Source: Solimonas_A sp052035235
GTDB lineage: Bacteria > Pseudomonadota > Gammaproteobacteria > Nevskiales > Nevskiaceae
DNA: 64,000 nt
Direction: 5' to 3'
Assembly: GCA_052035235.1 (NCBI GenBank)
Contig: JBPOHT010000036.1
Span: 16,198-80,197 of the forward strand
This document shows, one piece after another, positions 24,395-32,901 of the stretch; within the stretch, counting starts at the first letter, position 1, and each line of letters opens with the position of its first letter. Both the position numbers and the translations under genes were made by a program. The notes beneath the pieces were generated by a model. That model was not told the DNA's origin and ran no database searches. It saw only the letters and a list, made by a program, of their open reading frames with translations.

Positions 24395-26920
24395 TCAGAA
24401 CCGCATCGTGGCCCCGAGCCAATAGCTGCGTGCACGATCCTTCACGTTGTAGTCGTCCATGCAGAGTTCATAAGCGTCCTGCGCGGCATTGAGCGTGCAG
24501 CCGCTGCGGGACAGGAAGTCCTTGTCCAACAGGTTGTTGATACGGCCGTTGAAGGTCAGGGTATCGCTGGCCTTGAAGGATCCGCCGAAATGCAGGATCT
24601 CGTAATCCTTGTAGAAGCGATCCTGCGTCCCCACCACGGCACCGCCCGGGCCCAGGATGTTGATGGTGTCGCGGTAACGATCCGCCCTCGCCTCAGCCGT
24701 CAGGAAGAGGTTCGTGCGGGCGTTGGCCTTCCAGTCCAGCGTCAGGTTGAGCATGTGCTTGGCCGGCGTGGTGCCCGGAATCGGCTTGCCCTTGTTGGCA
24801 CCGCTCTTCTGCTCGGACTCGGTCAGCGTGTAGTTGCCGCGCAGGGTCAGGCTCAGCGGCAGCTGCACGCGGCCCGCCAGCTCGACGCCCTGGGTCTCCG
24901 CCTTGTCGATGTTGAAGCTCTGTCCAAACGTGGTGTAGCCCAGGCCCGCCCAGCCGGGGCCGATATCCACGCAGCGCTCACCCGGAGCCGCCACCTCGCA
25001 ATTGGCGATGTTGTCGCCGCTGGCGATCTTGTCCTTGAAGCGATTCAGGAAGAAGGTGATGTTGGCGCTGTAGCCGGCCGGATTGTCGTAGTACACGGCG
25101 AATTCGGTGTTGACGCTGGTCTCCGGCTGCAGGTCCGGCGTGCCGACGAAGGGGCTCACACCCTGGCCACCGAAGCCGGTGATGCCGGGGAACAACTGGT
25201 TCGGCTTGGGCGCCTTGTAGCCAGTGCTGACGCCACCCTTAACGGTGAGAGTGTCGGTCCCGCGCCAGACCAGGTAGCCGCGCGGGCTGATCTGGCTGCC
25301 GAAGCGATTGTGGTCGTCGTAGCGCACGCCGGTGGTCAGGGTCAGGCGCATCGGCAGTTCCCAGTTGTCCTCCGCAAACAGGGCCCACTGCTTGTGCGGC
25401 TGGATGGTGCCATCCTGGAAACCGCCGCCGAACATGCCGAAGGTGCCGTCCTCCATCTCCGCGTCCAGATACTGGCCGCCGACGGTGACGACGTGCGCGC
25501 CGATCGGCATGTCGAGCTTGGCATCGACGATCAGGCTGTCGATCTCCAGCGCACGCAGCGGGCGCGGCAGCAAGGCGTTCAGGCGTTGCAGTTCCCCGAC
25601 CGTCAGGCCGCTGGAATTGATGCCGGCGGTGCCGGTGCCGTTGTTGCAGTTGGCCGCCTGGCCGCGGCGCGCGCAGACGTCGTTCCACAGGTCCTGCAGT
25701 TCGGCGCGCTCTGCCACGGTGAGAGGCAACGAGCGGCCGAGATTCTCGGTCAGGCTGCGGGTCACCGCCAGCTCGGAATTGCCGAAGCTCCAGCGGGCGT
25801 TGTGGGTCAGCGAGATCTGCTCGCGGTCATAGCGCTGTTCGGGCGTGTAACCCACGCGCGGCTGCACCACGCGGACGCAGTTGGGGCTCGGGGTAGCACC
25901 GGTGCAAGGCGCTGTATCCACCGGATTGACGACCGCGCTGCGCCACAGCGAGTCGATACCGTCCAGCGTGCCGGTCTGGCCCTGGCTGTTGTCGTAGTTC
26001 TGTCTCTGGACGGTGTAGTCCAGCACGATGTCGTGCTTCTCCGCGGGGCGGAACGACAGGGCGAAGCCGGCATTCCAGGACTCAGAGGCCACGCTGCGCC
26101 CGCCCGCGCCGAAGCCCAGGGCAGGCAGCCAGTTGCCACCGCCCGGCAGCGGCAGGGGCTCGTAGGAGGGATTGGAGGCATCGCGGTCGTAGAAACCGCC
26201 GCGCACTTCCAGGCCCAGCTTGTTGGCGACCAGCGGGCCGCTCAGATACAGGTCGGTGGTCTTCTCGTCGCCATAGACCGAGCTTTCCTGGAGCGTGACG
26301 CCGGTGGTCACGGACCCGAGCCAGCGGTCGGTGATCTTGCGCGTGATGATGTTGATCACGCCGCCGATGGCGTCCGAACCATAGAGCGTGGACATGGGAC
26401 CACGGACAACCTCGATGCGCTCGATGGCTTCCAGGGGCGGCACGTAGCTGAACTGGCCGCCGCCGAAATTGTTGGGGTAGAGATCGCCGACGTTGCTCTG
26501 GCGCTTGCCGTTGATCAGCACCAGCGTGTAGTCCGACGGCAGGCCGCGCATGCTGATGGTGGCCTGGCCGTTCTTGTCGGTGCTCTCCATGCCGACATCG
26601 ATGCCTTCGACGTCACGCAAGGCATCGATCAGGCTGGTGTAGGGCCGGCTCTGCAGTTCCTCGCGCGTCACCACCGTGATGCTGGCCGGCGCCTCGGTGA
26701 TCTTCTGCTCGAAGCCGGCAGCCGACACCACGACCGGCGCCAGGTGCACGGCGACCGCCGGAGCAGCGGCAGGCACAGCCACCGGCTTTTCAGCAGCGAC
26801 GGGCGCGGCAGCATCGTCGGACTGCGCCATCGCAGGCGCGGAAACCGCGGAAAGGGAAAACATGACCCAGGCCGCACGCCGGACGAGGTCCGGGCGGCGC
26901 ATCGAACGACCACTCTTCAT
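24395..26920 (-). CDS. TonB-dependent receptor, FepA/CirA-like
   Basis: An 841-residue outer-membrane receptor. The N-terminus (MKSGRSMRRPDLVRRAAWVM...) forms a signal peptide ending near AMAQ, followed by an Ala/Pro-rich stretch and a TonB-box-like LAPVVVSA. A plug domain follows (ITVVTREELQSRPYTSLIDA, GMESTDKNGQATISMRGL, EAIERIEVVRGPMSTLYGSDAIGG), then a 22-strand-type barrel ending in F. Plug features resemble FepA/CirA/colicin-type receptors for ferric catecholates; the ligand is unproven. An in-frame Met occurs 15 codons upstream, but 26920 is nearer a GGGG site. It probably shares the Fur-controlled transcript with the small membrane protein upstream. Confidence 0.9.
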   Translation of the reverse strand: MKSGRSMRRPDLVRRAAWVMFSLSAVSAPAMAQSDDAAAPVAAEKPVAVPAAAPAVAVHLAPVVVSAAGFEQKITEAPASITVVTREELQSRPYTSLIDALRDVEGIDVGMESTDKNGQATISMRGLPSDYTLVLINGKRQSNVGDLYPNNFGGGQFSYVPPLEAIERIEVVRGPMSTLYGSDAIGGVINIITRKITDRWLGSVTTGVTLQESSVYGDEKTTDLYLSGPLVANKLGLEVRGGFYDRDASNPSYEPLPLPGGGNWLPALGFGAGGRSVASESWNAGFALSFRPAEKHDIVLDYTVQRQNYDNSQGQTGTLDGIDSLWRSAVVNPVDTAPCTGATPSPNCVRVVQPRVGYTPEQRYDREQISLTHNARWSFGNSELAVTRSLTENLGRSLPLTVAERAELQDLWNDVCARRGQAANCNNGTGTAGINSSGLTVGELQRLNALLPRPLRALEIDSLIVDAKLDMPIGAHVVTVGGQYLDAEMEDGTFGMFGGGFQDGTIQPHKQWALFAEDNWELPMRLTLTTGVRYDDHNRFGSQISPRGYLVWRGTDTLTVKGGVSTGYKAPKPNQLFPGITGFGGQGVSPFVGTPDLQPETSVNTEFAVYYDNPAGYSANITFFLNRFKDKIASGDNIANCEVAAPGERCVDIGPGWAGLGYTTFGQSFNIDKAETQGVELAGRVQLPLSLTLRGNYTLTESEQKSGANKGKPIPGTTPAKHMLNLTLDWKANARTNLFLTAEARADRYRDTINILGPGGAVVGTQDRFYKDYEILHFGGSFKASDTLTFNGRINNLLDKDFLSRSGCTLNAAQDAYELCMDDYNVKDRARSYWLGATMRF

Positions 26921-27104
26921 TTGAAGCCCCAATTGATTTCTAGTAGCCGCCCTGCCCGGCTGCATGCGGGGTCAGGCGCGGCGATTTCTGAACGCGGTGC
27001 GGGTTCCCGGGTGCGGATGGCGAACCTGGCAGGGACGGAAACAACGGTCCGCAGGGACGCGCCACCGTTGCGGACGAAGGTCCGCCGGGCGCAGGACAGA
27101 GGTA

Positions 27105-27563
27105 CTAGGAAGCGGCTGGGGGCGCGCGACTCACGCCGGAGCGGCGCAAGCGGGGATGCCGGATGACCGGCGTGGAAACCTCAGGCGAGAGCCTGGGTGA
27201 AGAAACCGGGATCGGCAGGGCAAACGTGTCGAACCACAGGGCCACCGCCAGGACAACGACACCCTGGGGTAGCTGCAACTCAAAGGGCTCGACGCGCCGC
27301 TTGGCGACGGCGCCACGGGCCGACAACAGTTCATCCGGAGGCGCCCGGTCGCCGCCATGCTCGGACAAGCCGAATCCGATGTCGTGATCCAGCCACAGGC
27401 CCTGCTCCATTCGCTGGCCTGGCGCCAGCGACAGCGCCGCCAGCCAGGCGCACAGCAGCAGGCCACAGAGCGCGAACAGGGTCGCGCTCTGGCTGGGGGC
27501 TCTGCGATGGGGGAACAGGTCGGGCACGGCACACCGGAATCGGTCGAGCCGTGATTTTAACAA
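27105..27563 (-). CDS. Small membrane protein behind a Fur box (DUF2946-like, tentative)
   Basis: An open frame of 152 codons with two hydrophobic segments (about residues 28-47, ATLFALCGLLLCAWLAALSL, and 102-117) and a Pro/Arg-rich tail ending SRAPPAAS. Small Fur- or metal-regulated membrane proteins of this kind (for example DUF2946) often precede TonB receptor genes, and the tail resembles theirs, but I cannot confirm the family. The first codon of the frame is TTG (27563); GTG at 27527 is a likelier start because the former lies next to the Fur box. Third-position GC is high as in real genes here. Confidence 0.5.
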   Translation of the reverse strand: MLKSRLDRFRCAVPDLFPHRRAPSQSATLFALCGLLLCAWLAALSLAPGQRMEQGLWLDHDIGFGLSEHGGDRAPPDELLSARGAVAKRRVEPFELQLPQGVVVLAVALWFDTFALPIPVSSPRLSPEVSTPVIRHPRLRRSGVSRAPPAAS

Positions 27564-27566
27564 TAA

Positions 27567-27581
27567 TGCTAATAATTATCA
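27567..27581 (-). promoter_or_regulatory. Fur-box operator for the small membrane protein/TonB receptor unit
   Basis: TGCTAATAATTATCA matches the Fur consensus TGATAATNATTATCA at 13 of 14 specified bases, inside a strongly A/T-rich patch (27555-27595) unlike the surrounding DNA. On the minus strand TAAAAT (27559-27554) just downstream could be the -10 box, so Fur binding would block RNA polymerase. Confidence 0.8.
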
Positions 27582-27623
27582 TTAAGAAATTAATGACGGG
27601 ACCGCGAGACCCGCGGGGCCCTG

Positions 27624-28526
27624 CTAGCGTCGCTGCGCGGGTATCGGCGGCAGCAGCGTCTGCGGATCAACGCGCGAGCGGAACCAGCCGATGCCCCAGT
27701 GCAGATGCGGCCCGGTGGCACGGCCGGTCTTGCCGGACAGCGCCACGACCTCGCCCTGCCGCACGGGCGCCCCGACGGCGACCTTGAGCGCCGACAGGTG
27801 CACCATGATCGAGTGCACCCCATGGCCGTGATCGATCATCAGCGTGCCGCCGGTGAAGTAGAGATCGGGCTCCGCCAGGCTGACGACGCCATCGGCCGGG
27901 GCACGGATCGGCGTGCCCACCGGCACGGCGACGTCCACGCCGTAATGCGGCTGCTTGGGGATGCCATTGAGTATGCGCTGGTTGCCGAAGACGCCAGAGA
28001 TGCGCCCGGTGGCAGCCCAGGCGAAGCGCTGGCGCCAGCCTTGGCCCTCCGTATCGCGATCGCGTGCGGCATTGAGCAGGGCCTGCTCGCGCTCGATGCG
28101 CGCCGTCACGGCCGCTGGCGGCTCGACCTTGTCCTGCGGCAAGCCATCGATGCGCTGGATGCTCCAGGGGCGCGGCGCCACGGCATAGCGATGAACCTGC
28201 GGGGTGTTGTCGCCCCTGCCTTGCCAGCGCAGCTCGACCTCGGCCGGCTCGTCTCGGTCCAGGCCGAAGACGAAATCGCCCCGTGGGGAAACCCGCAGGG
28301 CGCGATCCTTGAACCAGACCTGCGCACCGGGCTCCACTTGGCCGGCCACCAGGCTGCCCTGCTGCCAGGAGCCTTTGAGGTCCAGCGCGGCCGCGGGCAG
28401 CGACAGAAGCAAAGCCGTCGTCACCCCGGCGAAAGCCGGGGTCCAGTCACGCAACCAGCCCAGGAGGCTCCTTGAGGGACTGGATGCCTGCTTCCGCCGG
28501 CATGACGTTTTAATGAGGTTGGTCAA
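27624..28526 (-). CDS. M23-family metallopeptidase (LytM domain), exported
   Basis: A 300-codon frame. Residues about 185-300 form a peptidoglycan endopeptidase LytM/M23 domain with the Zn ligands in HYGVDVAVP (H-x3-D) and HLHW, so it probably cleaves or regulates cleavage of cell-wall peptides in the periplasm. Residues about 50-150 form a beta-rich N-terminal domain. The start is uncertain. ATG 28526 overlaps the thrS stop by 4 nt, but the first 35 residues (including DWTPAFAGVT) are a translation of a REP-like element. GTG 28424 would give MTTALLLSLPAAA as the signal sequence but without a positive N-terminus. Confidence 0.82.
   Translation of the reverse strand: MTNLIKTSCRRKQASSPSRSLLGWLRDWTPAFAGVTTALLLSLPAAALDLKGSWQQGSLVAGQVEPGAQVWFKDRALRVSPRGDFVFGLDRDEPAEVELRWQGRGDNTPQVHRYAVAPRPWSIQRIDGLPQDKVEPPAAVTARIEREQALLNAARDRDTEGQGWRQRFAWAATGRISGVFGNQRILNGIPKQPHYGVDVAVPVGTPIRAPADGVVSLAEPDLYFTGGTLMIDHGHGVHSIMVHLSALKVAVGAPVRQGEVVALSGKTGRATGPHLHWGIGWFRSRVDPQTLLPPIPAQRR
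28417..28508. repeat. Bipartite REP-like palindromic element
   Basis: Two head-to-head related halves are visible. The left half GTCACCCCGGCGAAAGCC... has a 7-bp CCCCGGC/GCCGGGG stem with GAAA loop (28424-28441). The right half, read on the other strand, is GTCATGCCGGCGGAAGCAGG with ATGCC/GGCAT arms (28484-28488 and 28499-28503). The halves align over about 34 nt including TCCAGTC. This is the widespread proteobacterial repeat type whose translation reads TPAFAGVT. It lies between thrS and the M23 peptidase and is read as the latter's N-terminus. Confidence 0.75.
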
Positions 28527-30424
28527 GCCTTCAGGCGCGCAATCGCGTCCGCCAGCGGCAGCGTCTCCTGCCGCTCCTCGCCACGGAAACGCAGGGTGAC
28601 CGTGCGCTCCTCGGCCTCCTTGCGACCGACGACGACGATCACCGGGATCTTCTGCGTGGCGTGCTCACGGATCTTGTAGTTGATCTTCTCGTTGCGCAGG
28701 TCGGTCTGCGCGCGCAGGCCGGCATCCTTCAGCGCCTCGCAGACCTCGGTGGCGTAACCGTCGGCGTCGGAGACGATCGGCGCCACCACGGCCTGCACCG
28801 GCGACAGCCACAGCGGCAGCGCGCCGGCGTGGTGCTCGATCAGGATGCCGATGAAGCGCTCCATGGAACCGACGATGGCGCGGTGGAGCATGATCGGGCG
28901 GCGGCGCTGCGAGCTCTCGTCGATGTAGGAGGCATCGAGGCGTTCCGGCATCATCGGGTCGTACTGGATGGTGCCGACCTGCCAGGAGCGGCCGATCGAA
29001 TCCTTCAGGTGGTACTCGATCTTGGGGCCGTAGAAGGCACCCTCGCCCGGCAGCTCGGTCCACTCCACGCCGGCGGCGCGCAGCGCGGCGCGCAGGGCGT
29101 CCTCGGCGCGATCCCAGGCCTCTTCGGTGCCCAGGCGCTTCTCGGGGCGCAGCGCCAGCTTCACGGCCAGATCGGTGAAGCCGAAGTCGGTGTAGACCTG
29201 CATCGCCTGCTTGTGGAAGGCGGTGACCTCGGACTCGACCTGATCCTCGGTGCAGAAGATGTGGCCGTCGTCCTGGGTGAAGGCACGCACGCGCATGATG
29301 CCGTGCAGCGCGCCCGAGGGCTCGTTGCGATGGCAGCCGCCGAACTCCGCATAGCGGATCGGCAGGTCGCGGTAGGAATGCAGGCCGGCGTTGTAGATCT
29401 GCACGTGGCCCGGGCAGTTCATCGGCTTGATCGCGTACTCGCGCTTCTCGCTCGTGGTGAAGAACATGTTGTCCTGGTAGTTGTCCCAGTGACCGGACTT
29501 CTTCCAGAGGCTCACGTCGAGGATCTGCGGGCCGCGCACTTCCTGGTAACCGGCCTTGCGGTACACGCCGCGCACGTACTGCTCCACGGCCTGCCAGATG
29601 GCCCAGCCCTTGGGGTGCCAGAACACCATGCCCGGCGCTTCTTCCTGCTGGTGGAAGAGATCGAGCTGGCGCGCCAGCTTGCGGTGGTCGCGCTTCTCGG
29701 CCTCTTCCACCTGCTTGAGATAGGCCTTCAGCTCATCCTCGGTGGCGAAGGCCACGCCGTAGATGCGCTGCAGCTGTGCATTGTTGGCATCGCCACGCCA
29801 GTAGACGCCGCCGACGCGGATCAGCTTGAAGGCGTTGCCGAGCTTGCCGGTGGACGGCAGATGCGGGCCCAGGCACATGTCCAGCCACTTGTCGCCCTGG
29901 CGGTAGATGGTCAGCTCTTCGTCTGCCGCGATGCCCTCGCGGATCCACTCGGCCTTGAAGGTCTCGCCGGCGGCCTCGAAGTGCTTCACCGCCGCGTCGT
30001 GCTCCCAGACCTCGCGGGTGATGGGCAGGTCGCGCTTCACGATCTCGCGCATCTTCGCCTCGATCTGCTCGAGGTCGGATTCGCTGAAAGCCTGCTCGCG
30101 GGCGAAGTCGTAGTAGAAGCCGACCTCGGTAGACGGACCGAAGGTGATCTGGGTGCCGGGGAACAGCTCCTGCACAGCCTGCGCCAGCACATGCGCCGCG
30201 TCATGGCGGATGACCTCCAGGGCCTCCGGCTTGTCGCGGGTGATGATGCTGATGCTGGCATCCCGGTCGATGGGACGGGTCAGGTCCCAGAGCTCGCCGT
30301 TGACGGTGACCAGGGCGGCCTTCTTGGCCAGGCCCGGGGAGATGCCCTGCGCGATCGCAAGGCCGCTGATGGGCGCATCGAACGACTTCTTGTTGCCGTC
30401 CGGAAAGGTGATTTCGATTGCCAT
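28523..30424 (-). CDS. thrS: Threonyl-tRNA synthetase
   Basis: A 633-residue class II aminoacyl-tRNA synthetase. It has an N-terminal TGS domain (1-60), a second-additional-domain editing region with HDAAHVLAQAVQ (HxxxH type), and a catalytic core with the Zn-binding PMNCPGH. Motif 2 is FGGCHRNEPSGALHGIMRVR, and HRAIVGSMERFIGILIEH is motif 3. The anticodon-binding domain ends the protein. The sequence is complete. It lies 20 nt after gltX, not upstream of infC-rpmI-rplT as in most gammaproteobacteria. A REP-like repeat follows directly. Confidence 0.98.
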   Translation of the reverse strand: MAIEITFPDGNKKSFDAPISGLAIAQGISPGLAKKAALVTVNGELWDLTRPIDRDASISIITRDKPEALEVIRHDAAHVLAQAVQELFPGTQITFGPSTEVGFYYDFAREQAFSESDLEQIEAKMREIVKRDLPITREVWEHDAAVKHFEAAGETFKAEWIREGIAADEELTIYRQGDKWLDMCLGPHLPSTGKLGNAFKLIRVGGVYWRGDANNAQLQRIYGVAFATEDELKAYLKQVEEAEKRDHRKLARQLDLFHQQEEAPGMVFWHPKGWAIWQAVEQYVRGVYRKAGYQEVRGPQILDVSLWKKSGHWDNYQDNMFFTTSEKREYAIKPMNCPGHVQIYNAGLHSYRDLPIRYAEFGGCHRNEPSGALHGIMRVRAFTQDDGHIFCTEDQVESEVTAFHKQAMQVYTDFGFTDLAVKLALRPEKRLGTEEAWDRAEDALRAALRAAGVEWTELPGEGAFYGPKIEYHLKDSIGRSWQVGTIQYDPMMPERLDASYIDESSQRRRPIMLHRAIVGSMERFIGILIEHHAGALPLWLSPVQAVVAPIVSDADGYATEVCEALKDAGLRAQTDLRNEKINYKIREHATQKIPVIVVVGRKEAEERTVTLRFRGEERQETLPLADAIARLKA

Positions 30425-30444
30425 GAGTTCCTGCCGAAAGTGGT

Positions 30445-31860
30445 TTACGACTTGTTCTGGACGTACGCGACGGCGGCCTTGAGCCGCGCGAGCGTTCGGT
30501 CACGTCCCAGCAGGAACAGGGTCTGGTCGATGGGCGGCGAGATCGCCATGCCGACCACGGCGACGCGGATCGGCTGGGCCACCTTGCCCAGGCCCAGGCC
30601 GCGGCCTTCCGCGAAGCCGTTGACGGCGACGTGCAGCGCCGGCGCGGTCCACTCCGGCAGCGCTTCCAGCGCCGCCGCGAGCTCGGTGAGCAGGGCGGCG
30701 CCCTCGGCGGTGAGGTGCTTGGCGGCGTCCTTCTCGTTGTAGCCGTCGAGATCGGCGTAGAAGAATTTCGACTTCTCCGCCATCTCCACCAGGGTGCGGC
30801 AGCGCTCGCGCTGCTGCTCGATCACCGGCTCCAGCGCGGGGCCGTTGGCCGGGTCCACGCCGATGCGGCGCAGGTGCCAGTCGAACTCCGTCGCGACGAT
30901 GGCCGGGTCGGTGATCTTCAGGTACTGGTGGTTGACCCAGTAGGCCTTCTCCATGTCGAAGCGCGCTGGCGAAGCGGAGACATGATCGAAGTCGAACTTC
31001 TCGATCATCTCCTGGCGCGTGAACATCTCCTGGTCGCCATGGCTCCAGCCCAGGCGCACGAGGTAGTTCAGCAGCGCCTCGGGCATGAAACCCATGGCGC
31101 GGTACTCGGTGACCGACAGCGCGCCGTGGCGCTTCGAGAGCTTGGCGCCGTCGGTGCCCAGGATCATCGAGACGTGCGCGTACGCCGGCGGCGTAGTGCC
31201 GAGCGCCTGCAGGATGTTGATCTGGCGCGGGGTGTTGTTGACGTGGTCGTCGCCGCGGATGACGTGGGTGATGCCCATGTCCCAGTCGTCCACCACCACG
31301 CAGAAATTGTAGGTGGGCACGCCGTCGGCGCGGGCAATGATGAGATCGTCGAGTTCCTTGTTGTCGAACACGATCTCGCCCTTGATCAGGTCCTTCAGCA
31401 CCACCTGCCCATCGGTCGGGTTGCGAAAGCGCACCACCGGCTGCACGCCTTCCGGCGGGGTCGGCAGGACCTTGTCGCGCTCCGGGCGCCAGCGGCCGTC
31501 GTAGCGCGGCTTTTCCTTGCGCGCCATCTGCTCGGCACGCATCTGGTCCAGTTCTTCCTTGCTGGCATAGCAGTGGTAGGCGGTGCCGGCGGCCAGCATC
31601 TGCTTCACCACCTCCGCGTAGCGGTCGAAGCGCTGGGTCTGGTAGATCTCGGCGAAGTCGGACTTCAGCCCCAGCCAGGCCATGCCCTCGAAGATCGCAT
31701 CCACCGCTTCCTGGGTGGAGCGCTCACGGTCGGTGTCCTCGATGCGCAGCAGGAACTTGCCGCCGAAGCGCTTGGCGTACAGGTAGGAGAACAGCGCGGT
31801 GCGGGCGCCGCCGATATGGAGGTAGCCCGTGGGGCTGGGAGCAAAGCGGGTGACGGCCAT
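30445..31860 (-). CDS. gltX: Glutamyl-tRNA synthetase
   Basis: A 471-residue class I aminoacyl-tRNA synthetase charging tRNA-Glu. The HIGH motif is HIGG at residues 15-18 (APSPTGYLHIGGARTALF), the KMSKS motif is KLSKRHGA, and the C-terminal helical anticodon-binding region is complete. Length is normal. It is the first gene of a gltX-thrS operon (20-nt gap) and is divergent from the QueD-like gene. Confidence 0.98.
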   Translation of the reverse strand: MAVTRFAPSPTGYLHIGGARTALFSYLYAKRFGGKFLLRIEDTDRERSTQEAVDAIFEGMAWLGLKSDFAEIYQTQRFDRYAEVVKQMLAAGTAYHCYASKEELDQMRAEQMARKEKPRYDGRWRPERDKVLPTPPEGVQPVVRFRNPTDGQVVLKDLIKGEIVFDNKELDDLIIARADGVPTYNFCVVVDDWDMGITHVIRGDDHVNNTPRQINILQALGTTPPAYAHVSMILGTDGAKLSKRHGALSVTEYRAMGFMPEALLNYLVRLGWSHGDQEMFTRQEMIEKFDFDHVSASPARFDMEKAYWVNHQYLKITDPAIVATEFDWHLRRIGVDPANGPALEPVIEQQRERCRTLVEMAEKSKFFYADLDGYNEKDAAKHLTAEGAALLTELAAALEALPEWTAPALHVAVNGFAEGRGLGLGKVAQPIRVAVVGMAISPPIDQTLFLLGRDRTLARLKAAVAYVQNKS

Positions 31861-31930
31861 GATGAGGGCTTTTACGATGATTCTTCGGGCGAAATCAGGA
31901 TTTTAACAGGAAGAACCGCCTGCGACCGAT

Positions 31931-31936
31931 TACAAT
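31931..31936 (+). promoter_or_regulatory. -10 box adjoining the QueD-like gene start (likely leaderless)
   Basis: TACAAT is followed by GCGGGG and the ATG at 31943. A start site 7 nt downstream coincides with the A of ATG. A convincing -35 element was not found. Confidence 0.4.
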
Positions 31937-31942
31937 GCGGGG

Positions 31943-32785
31943 ATGATCCGCCTGTTCGTAGAGCAACTGACCGTCCTGGACTGCGCCTTCCTCGACCCCC
32001 AGCGCGGCCTGGTGGGCGAAAGCTGGATCGTGGACGTCGAACTGGCCGGGGACCTGGATCAGCAGTCCATGGTGCTGGACTTCGGCGAGGTCAAGAAGCG
32101 CCTGAAGAAGGTCCTGGACGGGATCGGTGACCACCAGCTGCTGGTGCCGCACCGCCATGCCGGCCTCAGGCTGCAGCACACCAGCCAGGGTAGCGAGCTG
32201 CATTTCAGCGGCCCGGCCGACGGCCCCATCGAGCACCGCTCCCCCGCGGACGCCATCTGCGTGGTGGATGCTCCCACCATCACCACCGAAAGCCTGACCG
32301 CCCACCTGCAGCCCCTGGTGGCGCAGCATGTGCCCTCCAACGTCGCGGAAGTGCGCCTGAACCTGCGGCATGAGGTGATGGACGGGGCCTACTACCACTA
32401 CGCCCACGGCCTGAAGAAGCACATCGGTCACTGCCAACGCATCGCCCACGGTCACCGCTCGCGCATCGAAATCCGCCTGGACGGGCGGCGCGAGGCCGCG
32501 CTGGAACAGGCCTGGGCCGACCGCTGGAAGGACATCTACCTGGGCACCCAGGAAGACGTGGTGCTGGACAGCGTCGAGCGCGTGCGTTTCGAGTACACCT
32601 CGGTGGACGGCGACTTTGCCCTGGAGCTGCCGGCGCAGCGCTGCGAGCTGCTGGACGGCGACACCACGGTGGAGAAGCTGGCGCGCTACATTGCCCGGAC
32701 CCTCCACGCCGAGCACCCCGGCCGCCAGGTGGAAGTCCGCGCCTACGAGGGCGTGATGAAGGGCGCCATCGCCCGCGCCGGGTAG
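31943..32785 (+). CDS. Two-part 6-pyruvoyl-tetrahydropterin synthase/QueD-like protein
   Basis: A 280-residue protein related to the QueD/PTPS family (7-deazaguanine or pterin metabolism). The N-terminal half has the family segment VELAGDLDQQSMVLDFGEVKKRLKKVL...DHQLL but lacks the usual AH...HGH metal ligands. The C-terminal half carries H-GLKKHIGHC-QRIAHGHRSRIEIRLDG, with the catalytic-type Cys and HGH zinc ligands, then a segment like the first one. Normal QueD is about 120 aa, so this is a tandem or permuted form. The reaction is not certain. Confidence 0.7.
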   Translation: MIRLFVEQLTVLDCAFLDPQRGLVGESWIVDVELAGDLDQQSMVLDFGEVKKRLKKVLDGIGDHQLLVPHRHAGLRLQHTSQGSELHFSGPADGPIEHRSPADAICVVDAPTITTESLTAHLQPLVAQHVPSNVAEVRLNLRHEVMDGAYYHYAHGLKKHIGHCQRIAHGHRSRIEIRLDGRREAALEQAWADRWKDIYLGTQEDVVLDSVERVRFEYTSVDGDFALELPAQRCELLDGDTTVEKLARYIARTLHAEHPGRQVEVRAYEGVMKGAIARAG

Positions 32786-32901
32786 TGGTTTCCGCGCCGA
32801 CCGCCCGTCGGCACGGGCTGGCAAAACGCAAGATCGCCCCCATTCATTCCGGATTAATGCCCGCCGAGCGAAAGTAGCGGCGTCCACTACCGGAAACGAC
32901 C

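Noticed and set aside
20832..24425. Very long plus-strand open frame (1197 codons) opposite the iron operon
   Set aside because: It is antisense to several well-supported genes, and its translation is rich in Arg, Gly, His and Val with no domain. This is a typical shadow of GC-rich coding DNA.
24590..27166. Long plus-strand frame opposite the FepA-like receptor
   Set aside because: Shadow frame without motifs; the receptor on the other strand is complete.
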